A stretch of 64,000 nt of DNA from assembly GCA_013433145.1 (NCBI GenBank), contig CM024188.1, positions 3,815,001-3,879,000 on the forward strand, given 5' to 3'. Below, one piece after another: positions 27,213-39,341 of this stretch (position 1 is its first letter; the number at the start of each line of letters is the position of its first letter). The DNA is from Ascaris suum. Taxonomy: Eukaryota > Nematoda > Chromadorea > Rhabditida > Ascarididae. The notes under the pieces were generated by a model, which worked only from the letters and a program-made list of their open reading frames with translations, ran no database searches and was not told the DNA's origin. The translations under genes and the position numbers were made by a program.

Positions 27213-30200
27213 CAGAGGTATTTCGATACTCGATATATGTTGTTCATTTTGAACTTATGTGCTAGTTCCTGCTGTAATTAATGCAAAAAAAAATCTCGTA
27301 CCGGACGCATGGTGATATTTTCGTAAGGTAGACAACTTGTTGTTGATGAGCATCAAATGTGTGATGATTAAAGACATCAGCGAAAATATGGCCACAACAT
27401 TCACCTTCGAAATGCTTACGCTTCTTCGTAGTCACTGGTAAAGCAGTGGATATATGGATGGCATAAAGTGACCACATTTACAATTTTATGTTAAGGCAGC
27501 GGAATATTGAACGAACTCTTAGTGTTTTCGGCTCTTTAAGCAATCGTCAATAATAATGATCAAATTTTGCCACGCACTATGCATGTTTTGTTGCCCAGTG
27601 GAATCGGAAAACATAAGATCATCGATGAGGGGCACCTTACGCTCGTAAATCGCATAGCATAATTGCATCAGGAAATATATATTGATTGTGAATGAAATCT
27701 AGCTTATGGGGAACTTTCCCTTGCATTATGGTTAGTTTCGCATAGGTTATACGATTGCAAAATTTCTTCACATTGCATAACAATAGACATTTCGCCTATT
27801 CTCATCGATATGAGCAGTTAGATACGTTTTAAAATTCTGCTGAAAGCAAGATCGGCTAGGTTGATTTACGGCACCCTTTTTTCAAATTGGGAGCCTTCGT
27901 TGCTATGGTGGTTTATAAAATGGGTGCTGGAAAATTCATCGCTCCATGAGTACATCTATTCCCTACTCCTTGAGTACACCTATTCCCTACTCGATGGCAG
28001 CATCGATGCATCCTACATATGCGTTATTTTCTCCTATGTATTGCTGTTTAAAAGTGTCCATTGATAGCATAGTAAATCACAGATGGAAGAGTTCAATCGT
28101 CTGACTGCTTTTGGTTTCTTTTTCGGTTTTGAAGATGCCGTCTAGCTGTGATGGAAATGCTGAAATTAACCGTCAGAAGTTTCGCAATCATTACTCAATC
28201 GTTGATGCATTCATCTCCAATAACATTTTTTGGACATCTTGCTATCAGCATTATGCATTATTTTTTATTTGGTGTTGTTTTCGGAAGTTTTTGTCTGAAG
28301 CATTAGGTAAAAGTGAATTTAAAATGAATTAAGCGAATTATTTTCTTTAATATTTGCATCGAAACGGTGTGCTCATATGCACTCCACTGCAATTTCCGAA
28401 GAACTTTACACATAAAAAGCAAGCTTTTGATTGCATTACAAGAGATTTAAGAATTCATAGTTGATGAGCAACAAATCTGATGCCCTCCCAACAGCGAAAA
28501 TTTGCATATGATTGTGATAACGATGTTACAGTAGTTTGAAAACGATGACTCCATCTCATTAAAGAACAAGATTCAATACAGTCGACTTCTAGGAAGATAG
28601 AGGTCACTCAACTTGTCAACCTGTTCGGAGACAAAAATGTGCTGACGAATAACAGAGATTCGAACGGAACGTTAGCGATCCTTTTTTTGGCACGAAGTAA
28701 AGTTTTGGCCGGACCACATCGGTAAATTTCTCGAAAACCATATGAAAGTAGTCAAGCCCGATAGACGACATGGAATGTTTCCCTACAATGACAAGTAACA
28801 CAAAAGAAGTTGTTGCACGGATATGCCAAAACTGATAACTGCTGAATATAATGGCCAGGTTCTTAGAATTCGGTGTTCTAAGGTACTTCTAGCTGCTACA
28901 GTAACTCTACAATAGTCTTGATACATAGCTGTTGTTATTCCACAATACGGTACGGTTCGGTTCATACTAACTTTTCTGCTCTTTATTCAAGTGATGCTGT
29001 TAAAGACAATGCGGTGTTCCATTGTTTCGAAATGTCTTATATTACAGAACGGGGCTGCTTACTTTTGCTTGCTTTTCGAAAGTCATTCGTTCCCTTCAGT
29101 CATGTCTGGCCCCTGCCCAACTTTACCTGGATGCTAATTGTTTCGCGGTGAAAAAAATGGCAACAAGTGGCAGTTAGCGGCTGTGTACTATACAAAGCAG
29201 CTGGAAGCATGATTCCGTGGAGTAGGATCATCGGATATCAGTAGAGAATTGAAGAGAAATGAAAGAAAAGATTTGGTACCAATAACATAACATCTGACGA
29301 TGCGACCAATTTGTGTTCAAAATTTCAGCTGAACAATTTTGAAAATAAAGAGTGGTTTTTCGAAAACGATTTGCACTTAAAAATCATTTCATTCGATTGA
29401 TAGCTCGATGCAGCGTCTTGGAGGAAAGCAGCAACACATCCGCAGGAGGGCTAACGGAAGAAAAACAAACAAATGTAAATATAGCAACAATTAAAACAGC
29501 CTCAATATTTGAATAATTGTGCAAAGTAATTGTTATATGAAATCGAAAATGCACATTATTCAAAGCAGTAATTTGCAGGAGAAATGCAAATCAAAGGACG
29601 CAGACTGATTCATGAAAAGGGATAATTTTGGCCTCAGTGATGATAGCTAATTCCAAATTCGAACAGCTCTGTACCGAAAGCTGTTGAACACACTGTTTGT
29701 TTTGGAACTCTTCCTGAAAATTACAGATCATTTCCCCGCCGTTCTTATGATTGAGCAAATGAGGGGTTTGCTTCTATAGAAATGAGAAGCTTTTTACTAT
29801 CAAGTAACGAAGACTAAAAACGAAACGAACATGATGATATTCCAGTGATTGCAGATCAAGGACCATATGATCACTCCGGTGATGTGGGATTTTGAGTTCC
29901 GGAAAAGTATCGCAAGGAACAGCAAGTGAATATTGGAGATGATCAAACTTGAGGACAACAATTAAGGATGGGGCGACAACACACAGCGTAAACTGTACAG
30001 TAATGCTCTAAGCTTCTATATTGTAACACAAGGAATATACGATTGGCAAGCATAATGAATCGAACTGCAAATTCTAATCGATGCATCTGCTAGCTAAAAT
30101 TGAGGCATATTTATACATTCAGATCTTGACTAGCATCTGAAGTCCATAAATCCGTGTGGTGCAGTCGAACGAGGCATTCGTGGCAAAATTCGTTGAGCGA

Positions 30201-30259
30201 AGCATGACATATGCTATGCGAAACACCTACTTACTATTTTTTTCGCTCATTCGATGGAA
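27213..30259. other. Stretch without a supported gene
   Basis: Short frames at 27861-28064, 28111-28332 and 28918-29151 (plus) contain some hydrophobic residues but no motif. The region holds a 24-bp tandem duplication (27948-27995) and a pair of similar segments about 1.1 kb apart (27342-27393 and 28460-28507). It lies downstream, on the minus strand, of the LINE remnant, where the C-terminal part of that element would be expected. I could not recognise it. Confidence 0.35.
27948..27995. repeat. 24-bp tandem duplication (2 copies)
   Basis: GAGTACATCTATTCCCTACT and GAGTACACCTATTCCCTACT begin two adjacent 24-bp units with few differences. In the open plus frame (27861-28064) this duplicates eight codons (EYIYSLLL / EYTYSLLD). 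A 24-bp unit keeps the frame, but small tandem duplications are also common in non-coding DNA. Confidence 0.85.
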
Positions 30260-31296
30260 AGATGGAGGTCATTTTAGAATCTTGCAGAAATTGAAAGCGA
30301 AGCCGCACAGCGCGCTCTGTATTTTCCATTCATATGCACTAGCAAATTTGCCAGAAACGTCGTTTTATGCAATTACGAAAAGTAATGGCCCAGCAACATG
30401 TCCCTGTTGTACCGAGTTGATCATATTATAGCTTTCAGTATGCGATGCTTCAACCTTTCCTTGAAGAGGTATTTGAAAGGAGTGTTCGATCCAATTAACC
30501 AACGACCTGGACAAGATATAGGTCAAGGACTCTAAGCCTGTACTTCATGAAGAATTTTTGGGCTACTCATAGAATTGGATAGTTGAGCGTAGTCGATACA
30601 GGCCACACTACTCTGTACTTTTTCATAAATCGCAGTGATCTGGTCACTCACAGTTGATAATAGCTGCGATTTAGTTCAGCATCCTGACAGGAATCCGTAT
30701 AACCTAGAGGTCAGCAACTTCCCGATTTTCATCTGCTCAAGAATGAAGCCTGACAATCATTTCTACTGTTAAATAAAGATGAGATGAGACTAGTGAGTCT
30801 ATAATTTTTATGTGCGGATGCTTTTTCAAAAAGGGACCCATCATAACGGTTTTCTGCAAAGAAAGAACCTAGCTGTATGAAAAGCTCGGCTGATGGGTCA
30901 TACTGAGAGGTCAGAAACGATGTACTTGATTTGCTAGGATAGGATACGATCTAAGATTAAGTCTCTTTCTTGATTACTTTTGGAACTGGGTTGATGCTAA
31001 CGTTCCCTTTTTTAAGATAACGTTTATTCTTTATGAGAAAATCGGGCGATAAACCATCATCCTTTCACTTCCTTAAAAAAGTTTGCAAACGCATCGCTTT
31101 TGGCTAAGTGCTCTACAGCAATGCAAGAGTCAGCTTTTTTATGCACCGAATCATTGACGAGCTTAATTGTATTGCTAACATGCCAATAGAACGTCTTTTG
31201 GTCAGCGCATCTCTTAATTCTTGCTGAACGTTTCATATTGTATATGCAAGCGTTCGAAACATTTTCTAAAATGGCCATAGTTTCCCTTTTATTCAT
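30260..31296 (-). mobile_element. CR1/Jockey-like LINE reverse transcriptase remnant
   Basis: Non-LTR retrotransposons of this group copy their RNA at a nicked target with a reverse transcriptase. Reading the minus strand, the motifs come in family order. A 79-codon intact frame (31296-31057) ends with the HLAKSDAFANFFKEV stretch, like the KA--FN-FF-SVF linker between endonuclease and RT. PSAELFIQLG lies near 30890-30861, then KNYR (30809-30798) for the NYRPISL motif. YGFLSG follows at 30699-30682 with TKSQLL after a stop, as in QFGF--GRST-TQLL. SVACIDYAQL (30609-30580) stands for the catalytic V-DF-KAFD strand, then SSPKILHEV. QQGHVAGPLLF (30409-30377) matches the VPQGSVLGPLLF motif. FCKIL near 30275 may be a decayed FADD-KIL. 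At least three frameshifts and several stops separate the blocks, so the element is inactive. The endonuclease and 3' end are not identified. Confidence 0.72.
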
Positions 31297-33941
31297 CTCA
31301 ATTCATAGAAAATGATTTCCTCGTTGCAAGAAGTTACATCTCGCCTAGAAACTTCGAACATCGCTTCCGTCGTTTTTCCAATAGAAAATGGCACTTATTG
31401 CGGAAGCCATGTGGCCAAAAAGCGAGAATGTGCTTGCACACTGGTTACACATCCGAAAATCATCTTACTCTGGTGTTATATGTTATGATGCTTATTGCAC
31501 AATGCCGGTTGCATTTATTCAAACTTCAATGTTGAATTCGATGCGGAATTAGAATTAGGTTGTCTATTTGGAACAAGGTGATATCGTGAACTGCGCACTT
31601 TTTGAGGGGAGAGGAATGGGGCTGGCGGGGGGGGGGGGGGGAGGAGCTTCCTATAAATTGGTGGGCACTCTGCTCAAGATCGCCTTTCGTGAAAAATCAA
31701 TTGCAAAATGTATCGACTGGCTACCCATCATGTTCGAACGCCTTTAGCTGAGTATGACAGGCACGGTTCTTCACAGAGAACTTTATTGCCCAACCTTCCG
31801 ATCACCAAACTCTACTGATAGAACATTCAAAAACAGCTGAACGTTCAGAATTTTTCAATCCCAACGAGGTAATCGACATTTGCTGGGCTTTCCTCCACAA
31901 AGTGCAATATTTGTGAAGCAAGTCAAACCCTAACCACAGTTGCGAATCACTAACGCAACGCACACCATCAGGAGCGACTCCTCTCGCCACCATCCACATC
32001 CCTCTGATTTCACACATCCTCAAATCCCTCTAAAAATCGTCTTCTCAAATCTGTACGGGAAAAGAGAGAATGAAGCGTAATTTTGTGACAAAACTTCATA
32101 TTTGGAAACAAAATTGGCGCCCATCCATCTCTATGAATGAAGTGTCCCTCCCTCTCCCCTCCCATTTTAGAGCAAAATTGCCTCCACGTCTACTGCGCTT
32201 GCTAACTGAACCTCCCTCTACTTGGCCACATTTACAGAGCTTCATTCACTTCCCGAGGGTTATACTTCACGAAATGAGGCTGAATGGATGGCAGTTCTCG
32301 AACTCGAGCGTAAAGAATTAAAATGTCCGATCGTTTTAAAATGTTGCGAGTCTGAGATATCTTCGGACTGCTCGCACTCACACTTTTAAGAAAACATCAG
32401 AGAGCTCCAATTTTCTGCTAAGGTATGTGGCCAAAAAACGTCAGAATGTCTCGTAATTCGGCCTCATTTGCTGTTTATTTTGTCTCGGCAGAGTTTTTAC
32501 AGAGCATAATGCAGTGCATTCCAAAACATGCAATACTTTTGAAAAACTATGTGGATGAACAAAGTTATGATACCGGCTATGGCTAGTTGTTGTAGATGCG
32601 TTATGCGTCGTTACTTTAAACCATAGAGTCTAGCCATCTTTTTCCAAATTTCGCCAAGTGAGCAGATGGTGGTCCCTTTGCTTTAAGAAATAAGTACAAT
32701 TTCATTTGAGGTTCAGTCAGTTTACGGACTACTTTCGATTTGGCCATCGATGAAACTTGGAAAAATGCGATTAGAATCCTCTGATTAAAGCGGCGCGTAT
32801 CGCATTAAAGAGAAATACCAGGCGCTTCACCACTCTTTCCATCCAAAAATCGTCGAAATCATTGCATGTTTCAGGTTTCAGTACGTTGCATCCTGAAAAC
32901 AAACCTCTGCCTACGTTTACTCAATATTCATCCCAACAGGAATTTGAAACTTTCTAACATCTCCCGAGCAAAAAGTTCACTAAGAAATTTAAAACCGCGT
33001 AGCAATTAATCCAGTTCATCTGACGAATCTGAGGTTTACAGCTCGCTTTTTCCATTACGCTAAGCAGCGGATCGATCTACAGCAAATAGCAGATGTGGCC
33101 TCTAAATTCTTTCTTCAAATGCGGTGAAATTCTAACTTGTGGCATTCTGTGTTCATCGAGTTTGAAGTGCTTTATTTTTTTAAGCTCGTCTTCAAGTGGC
33201 TCCTGCTGCATCTGCCAATCTAGTCACGTTGAGGTGATTCTGCGAAAGCGTTTTACAATTGCGGAAAAAACGTTAAGAATAAGCGAAAGGCTTGCGAAAT
33301 TTTTATGCATGAGTTAATGCAAATGAGAAGGAGTGAAATGGGAAAAGCCGTAAACTGTGAAAGAATTATGAGGCACATTATTGCCAACGAAAAAAATCCC
33401 ATTGGCTGCTGCAAACGACCACCTGAAGCATTCACGGCTACATTATTTGTGAAATGTGGTTCCCCAATTGGTGTTCTCGCGTTTCCGAATCGTATGTCAT
33501 TAATTGGGTGTTTTCGATCACATTTGTTATGCTGTTTCGAGAGAGAAAAATATAGCATTTGCGATTGGTGAAATTCCATTTACGCATAAAAAGACGATGC
33601 CATTCTCTGTTTTCTATAGCGAGATTTATAGCATCTCGTCTTAGCGAAGCAGACATCTCGTCAATGGTGTGCGAATGGTTCGGGTAGAAGAAAATTATGG
33701 GCTGTTTGTTCAAATGAAGCCATTTGCTGTGATGGCGAATGCGCAAGAAGGTCTATAAGTGGCTAGTAGTCGATTTTACTACTCGAATGCGTTATTCATA
33801 CCTATTTGCCGTTTATGTTTTCATCACTACCAATTTTTATAGGCCTCTTTTGACAATAAGTTCAATTTGTAGTAGCTTTCAAGATAGATTAATACTGAGT
33901 GTGGGCGGATGGAAGGGGCTGATTAAAATAATTCCCAGTAG
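31297..33941. other. Stretch without a supported gene
   Basis: This is the place where the LINE endonuclease would lie on the minus strand, but no endonuclease motif is readable. A plus frame around 32237-32395 follows a good acceptor (TTTACAG) and encodes a charged, helix-like segment with EWMAVLELERKEL; it is unrecognised. A minus frame at 33438-33746 has LAIENREWHRLF, which faintly resembles the LA-DR--W pattern at LINE C-termini. A G15 tract lies at 31627-31641. Confidence 0.35.
31627..31641. repeat. Poly-G tract (G15)
   Basis: A run of 15 G flanked by G-rich sequence (GGCTGGC before, AGGAG after) in AT-rich surroundings. It can form a G-quadruplex on the plus strand. Confidence 0.97.
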
Positions 33942-34012
33942 GTAGCATGGTTAAGTGGTTGAGGCATAATGGCACTAAATATCCCCTGCTGCAAATTTTC
34001 ACTGTCGTTGAG
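33942..34012 (+). pseudogene. tRNA-Ser-like remnant
   Basis: GTAGCATGGTTAAGTGGTTG begins the segment and matches the acceptor/D-arm start of animal serine tRNAs (GTAGTCGTGGCCGAGTGGTT) at most positions, followed by the GAGGC of the D-stem. Downstream, ATGGCACTAAATATCC resembles the anticodon arm, and CCCTGCTGCAAATTTTCAC may be a ruined variable and T-arm. No intact B box (GGTTCGAATCC) is present, so it is not a functional tRNA. It could be a tRNA pseudogene or the head of an old tRNA-derived SINE. Confidence 0.35.
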
Positions 34013-37000
34013 CGAGTGTTGTAAATTAAGTTGTAGGCCTTACTTCAACTACTGATTAAGCAAGTAAAACGGCCTGCATGATACTACGCTGTGACTGCTA
34101 CCACAGTGATTGCCTTTTGTAAGAATATGAAATTCTAATGATAAAGGAAATGCGGGCGACAATGGCCCTGAGCAGTCATTTGGTCAACTCCTATGAGGGA
34201 CGTTATAAGGCGATAAATATTGAATTGACGGTCTGTTGGTGACTGCCTGCATTTTTATATGGAAGCTGTGTTGACGTACAATATGAACTTGCCGATCAGT
34301 GCTTTCGTGCAATGGCGCACTTTTCCTCAGCTCATTCACGACGACACAGATCTTTGTAATTTTGTCACCTAACACCGCATCCGTTGTTGAAGTCAGAGTG
34401 CAACCCTGTATGCTTTTTAATTAATAGACGCCTTTAGATACGTAATGCGCAAAGTGGAATTGATAACGTTAAAGCTTTCGTTCACCTTCCTTCTTGGCAA
34501 TCGTCATCCCCTCAATTCCTACTTTTGATAATCTCTTCGCTGCTAAATGAAAAACTCAAACGCTCTCCACCGAGCTCACAAACACTCACTACTGTTTCAA
34601 TTCAGTGTTAATTTTTCTGACCGGATAAGAACATAAATCTGCAATGAACGAAATCCGCTAGTTTTTTGACTGCGAACGGAATCGAATGCTATAACCTCGA
34701 GGTCTAGCTTAATTTTAGAGGCTGTTAAAATTTACAGCAATTTCTTGATCCCTGAAGTAGATTCGATCCAATATTTTTGCTGCCTTTTTTGATTAACATA
34801 GATACACGTACAGTAAGCTTCTAAACGTGAGAAGGCACCATATTTTGCAACTCAAGGAAATAAACGTTGGCAACTGCTCATGTAATAACTGGTGCAAATT
34901 AATAGAGTTATCAGGGTCCAAGAATATTTCAAAATGCGTGGGAAGCTTTCAAAGCGCATATAGCTGGTGCTCTTAAATGAAATTTAAAAAGTATGTTTCT
35001 TATTCTCATAAGCAAGAATGGCTTGTGCCTAGAAAATATGCACAAGTCTGTTATCTATATGCCTTTTTATCTGACCTCTACTTCCAATACCTGTGAGAAA
35101 TTCTACGGTGATTGATTCCTGGAAGGAAATTCTTTGATCGAGATGAGCCAGCTAACAAATTGCAATTTGATCCATCGGCCTATAAACCAGCAATCTTACC
35201 TTATTTTCCCCGACTTCACAGTACAGTTTTGCACTATGCTCATTTCAAAGCCTTTTTTTGCGCCCCATATAAAGTTGGAGCCATTGTTTCAGGAAAACCT
35301 CACCGGAAAACTGAGAACCTAGGAAAGGAAAATTTTACATTGGCCGAATTGTTCACTCTCACAGCATGAAGTGGAAGTTTGCTTCCGAAAGTATTCATGT
35401 AACAAGCGACAGAGAAGTTTTTTGGGCTGTCTGAGCCGGATGAACGAATTATTGCCGAAATTTTGGGAGATGTAAAGTTCTTCAACACACTGAAGCAGAT
35501 TGCCCTAATTTCGGCTTCCGCAATCTACCTTCTTATCTTAGTGAGGCTTTCATTAAATATGAGCAAATCCTTTTTACTATTTGAATTCCAATGTAAGCAT
35601 TTCAAAACTTCATGAGTACTTTTTTCTCACTGTCTTCTTTGCTGTTTCGCTGTGAATGAAGCACATTTCTGGAGCGAATTTCAGCCGAAACGTTCATTGT
35701 CTAAACTGACCGAGTTGAAGTGAGCTTGGGCGAAAAGCTTTCTCTCTACTCCATCGTCCACTTCAACCTCCACCCCCCCCCCTTTTCCTCCCATTCAGCC
35801 TCTCACCTTTTCCTAACGCGATCCAAGATTGCTAAGCTAACAAGTGGTTGGTTGGCGTGGAAACTTAGATGACGTACTCTCCTCCACGTTTCCCAAGAGA
35901 CAATAAGTAGATATTACGGAAACTTCATATTCGTCAACCTGCGGAACTTGCGCAGGAGACAGTCTTTTCTTACTCTGCTATCTGCCTATGAGCCACACTT
36001 TCTACGAACGCAAACATAGTCTTATAAACACTTCGTCAGTATGTCTAGTGAGATTCGGAACGCAGAAAGCAATGCTCATCATGAGAAGTTGCTGATAAAG
36101 CTAATTTTTCTAAACCATTAGCTTCTTATGAATTTAAAGCACGAATATTGAACGGCGCAACTAAGAAACTTAATTTGGGAAATTATTGCTTGTTATTATA
36201 GCTTGAAGATATGCGTTTGCTTTTCCAGCTATTTCTGCGGTAGACTTTAGCCTTTCGCTCTTTTTTTTCTCCTTAGAAGGCCTCAATTTCCAGGAGAATC
36301 TTAATCGTCAATTAGACTTTATCACCTCCTCAATTTGTTTCTGAAGAAAACCTTGCGCTATCACTTCACAGAAATCGTACCTGAAAAATTTAACAACTAC
36401 ATGGCATAAAGCTTTTATTTGTTGAGAATAAATAGGATGATGTGTTTTTATGTGAATTTGAATAATGGCAACTGTAATTTCAGCATTTCACTTTGTTTCT
36501 ATAAATATTGCTTACGCTAGGCCAACACTATCCAAAAACGGCATTTTTGAAGCATTACACCACATCTGCTCTCCAATGGACGAGATTTAGCGCCAACTAG
36601 TTTGTAAAATTATGCACCAACTATATCTGCGCTTAAAAAGGCAGAAATTAGCATCATGCCTTACTTTTGTAGTGTTCACCCCTCCATTCATAATACCGTT
36701 TGAATACTGTTGTGTTTTAATTCATTTTTCTCGTTGGTGTCCCTCAGCTGTCATCATCCTAGACCACATTCACTACGAGAATAGATCAGAGGCAGTAGTG
36801 TCCTTTATACTATCAGCAGTGGTCATTGAATCGTTCTGATGAAGCCCACCCACGGCTTGCATAAAAGTGGTGACGCGCTCACTGCCAAACGTTTTAGCGC
36901 AGTCTTCTCTACTACATTAAGTAAAACCATTTCATGCATCATGTTTCGGAAGCTTCTCGATATATCCTTTTAATGGCAACTGCCCCTCTTCCACTTTGCA

Positions 37001-37544
37001 GATTGTGACGTATTTTACGTGCTCGACTACTTTTTCAGGTTGTAGTCATTGGTGAACCTTTATATTCAAACTTGATATCAGCGTACGCCATGAATATAGC
37101 CTGGAAATGTTTTATGATTTCAACTGAGAGTATCGACGATGTTCCCATTGGTTGGCGCTGCTGCACTTCTTCTTGCTTTTCATTCTCCCACTTCAATTCT
37201 TGACATTCTTTTCTCGTAACTCAAGCACATCAGATGCGGATTACTTTTCTTTAGAGGACTGCCAGTAGATTTTGCTGCTTCTTCTCACTTCTCGTAGCTG
37301 TCATTCCCAAAAGTTAGGTATCTTTCAATAGCCACCAGCAACATCCGATCGTTGACTTGATATAACACTATGGCGAACTATCTGTATACACAGAGACCAG
37401 TGCCGTGTTGCAGCATGCGCAAACGACACCCTAAATTCGGCCTTGGAATTACACAGATGAGCTGAAACGAAGCTGATGATCGGACTGGAATCCGATCACA
37501 GACCGAAATGTCGAAAGGCTTCGGAATCCACAAACAGCAGAAAA
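34013..37544. other. Stretch without a supported gene
   Basis: A plus frame at 35112-35369 with a hydrophilic C-terminus and a minus frame over the same area are unrecognised. A C10 tract lies at 35773-35782. Upstream of the RTE remnant (36.8-37.5 kb) an endonuclease would be expected if the element were longer, but I cannot see one. Confidence 0.4.
35773..35782. repeat. Poly-C tract (C10)
   Basis: A run of ten C inside a pyrimidine-rich stretch (about 35737-35815) rich in CT and CCT words. Confidence 0.9.
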
Positions 37545-38145
37545 TGCAGCAGGTAGTTCAAAGAAGACAAGTGGCCGGACCAGATCCGGAATGGAGGCAA
37601 GACATACTGGAGCACTTTAGTTCCTCTTCGCTGCACAGGCACAACCTCAGGACAAAACAGCACATCCAATGTGTGAACATATACAAGATTATAACCGCTC
37701 AAATGATCTCAGCAATAGAAATAAGTTCAGAAGCAGAAATCCACATCTAAACAAGAGGAAGAACAACGAAAAAGGTTACAAGTGCAACTCTTTCTAATTT
37801 GAAGAATCATATCACTGAAGGTTTGGTACATGATTTAGGAAGTAAAAACTACTATCCATAAATAATCTCCATTTGTGTTACGCTTTGTAGATTGCATAGT
37901 ACGCTTTCATACGAAGAAAGAGAATGATCGTACAGAAGAATATGAGTTGCAGCAACGCGCATATCGTTTCAATCTTGCAGCTTGATAAGAAATTAGCATC
38001 TATGGGGCATAATGCCAGATGCAAAGTGCATTTTAGCTCCATCGCCCCATGGTAACAAAATGCAATGCATTTTCGTGACGCTTCAGTTACCGTCAAATGA
38101 GCGTGACTATATGAAGGATGAACGAATGCCACGTTTATAGTCAAC
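37545..38145 (+). mobile_element. RTE-type LINE reverse transcriptase remnant
   Basis: RTE elements are non-LTR retrotransposons common in nematodes and arthropods. The plus strand shows RRQVAGPDPE at about 37563-37592 in the place of the MK-GKAPGPDGI motif. IYKIITAQMIS follows at about 37679-37711, matching LLS-VYK-FTKVI. Next is a frame starting EEQRKR (37758) in the position of REQAGFRKG. PFVLRFVDCIVRFHT at 37869-37913 reproduces the catalytic P-C-FID--KAFD-V strand, with the Asp at 37890-37892. A block ending AMHFRD (38062-38079) stands for KGVRQGD. Its distance from the FVD strand (about 65 codons) is that of the family (about 63). Three in-frame stops and frame changes show it is dead. 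The spacing between the first two motifs is about half the usual, suggesting an internal deletion. A ruined FADD may lie near 38135. Confidence 0.58.
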
Positions 38146-38924
38146 TAATGCTCGTGTCCAGAGATTAGCCAATCAGAGCAAACCTATAAGTGAAAGAATA
38201 TACGTAAAGTGATTGTTAAATGCTGCAGTAGTCGTCTTCCACTTAGTGCAATAAACAGAAGGCTCGATCGCTGAGACGTTTTCATCGTTTTCGCATGATT
38301 AAGAACTTCGACAACTTCGCTAACTTCCCAGAAAGCTTAAAACATGTTGAAAATGAAGTTCGAACATGCCGTTAGAATTCACTATATTACAGGACCAATC
38401 CATATAAATTTCGAATGCGCTAGAAATTCAGAGCTACAAAGCTGCTAGCAAACGGCCAAACGTTGCATTAGCAATTCGCAAAGAAATATTAAAATAATTG
38501 TTCGTGTAAGCTTCAACGAATGCCAAAAGTTATAGCTTCGGATGTTGTTAGCAAGTAAGTTGAACGTATCAGCGCAAATAACACTGTGTTCACGATTTTG
38601 CATATATAGTGCTACTTCCAAATTCAGCTGCCCAAGCTGCGGTTAGAGCAAATTTTGGCCACAGCAGCTTGCTATACTGTCACAACTGAACAACTTCATG
38701 AAAACTGAAATACGGTTCATATTTGAATCAAAGTTTAGGTGCTCTATTTTCATCAGGTCATTCAACTCTTCCCACTCGCACTCAACGATAGAGTCCATTT
38801 ACTGATTAAAACATCAAATTAATGTGTTGAAGCTGCGGCGGTTGATAAAACAATTTGCCATGCAGGTATTTGATGAACTGCGAACGCACGAAAAATATTC
38901 ATTAGTGGAAGTGGAAAGTGATTG
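38146..38924. other. Stretch without a supported gene
   Basis: This is where the C-terminal part of the RTE remnant would be expected. No motif is readable and no other feature was seen. Confidence 0.4.
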
Positions 38925-39150
38925 ATTCGTAACCATAATGGCAACACCCAGTAGTAATGGCGACCATATTGTAAACTGTACTTATCGTAATAATTGTGCC
39001 AATGCAGATACTGTAGTGCTAATATAGATAAAATGCAAGGTGCTAGTGCTGATAATTTCAATGGCAACAATAACATCCTTTACAGCAGTGAATATTGATG
39101 ACAATGATGCTAGTAATAGCAATGATTAATAACACAAATAACAACCGTGC
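38925..39150. repeat. Cryptically simple, triplet-like region
   Basis: The segment is built mostly of short words such as AATGGCAACA, TAGTAATGGC, GTGCTAGTGCTGATAAT and GATGACAATGATGCTAGTAA, giving a blurred period of three. It looks like a degenerate trinucleotide array rather than coding DNA, and it sits just upstream of the hexamer satellite. The minus-strand open frame 38819-39076 is a product of this bias. Confidence 0.4.
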
Positions 39151-39341
39151 ATGGTTGTGAGTGTTTATTAGAAATCATTTGTTGAATTTCCCGCTATATA
39201 ACTCATGCGCGTAACAAATCTCTGCAGATGAAGAAATATGGAAACAGTTAAATGGAGCGAAACAAAAGTAATTGCGCTGAGAACGTGTGATTTGATGACT
39301 AAATATAATATAAAGAATATGGACATAAATACATAAATAAC

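Noticed and set aside
37460..37545. GCTGATGAT at about 37470 as an RT catalytic ADD
   Set aside because: It lies before the GPD block, the wrong order for a reverse transcriptase; the real catalytic strand is downstream.
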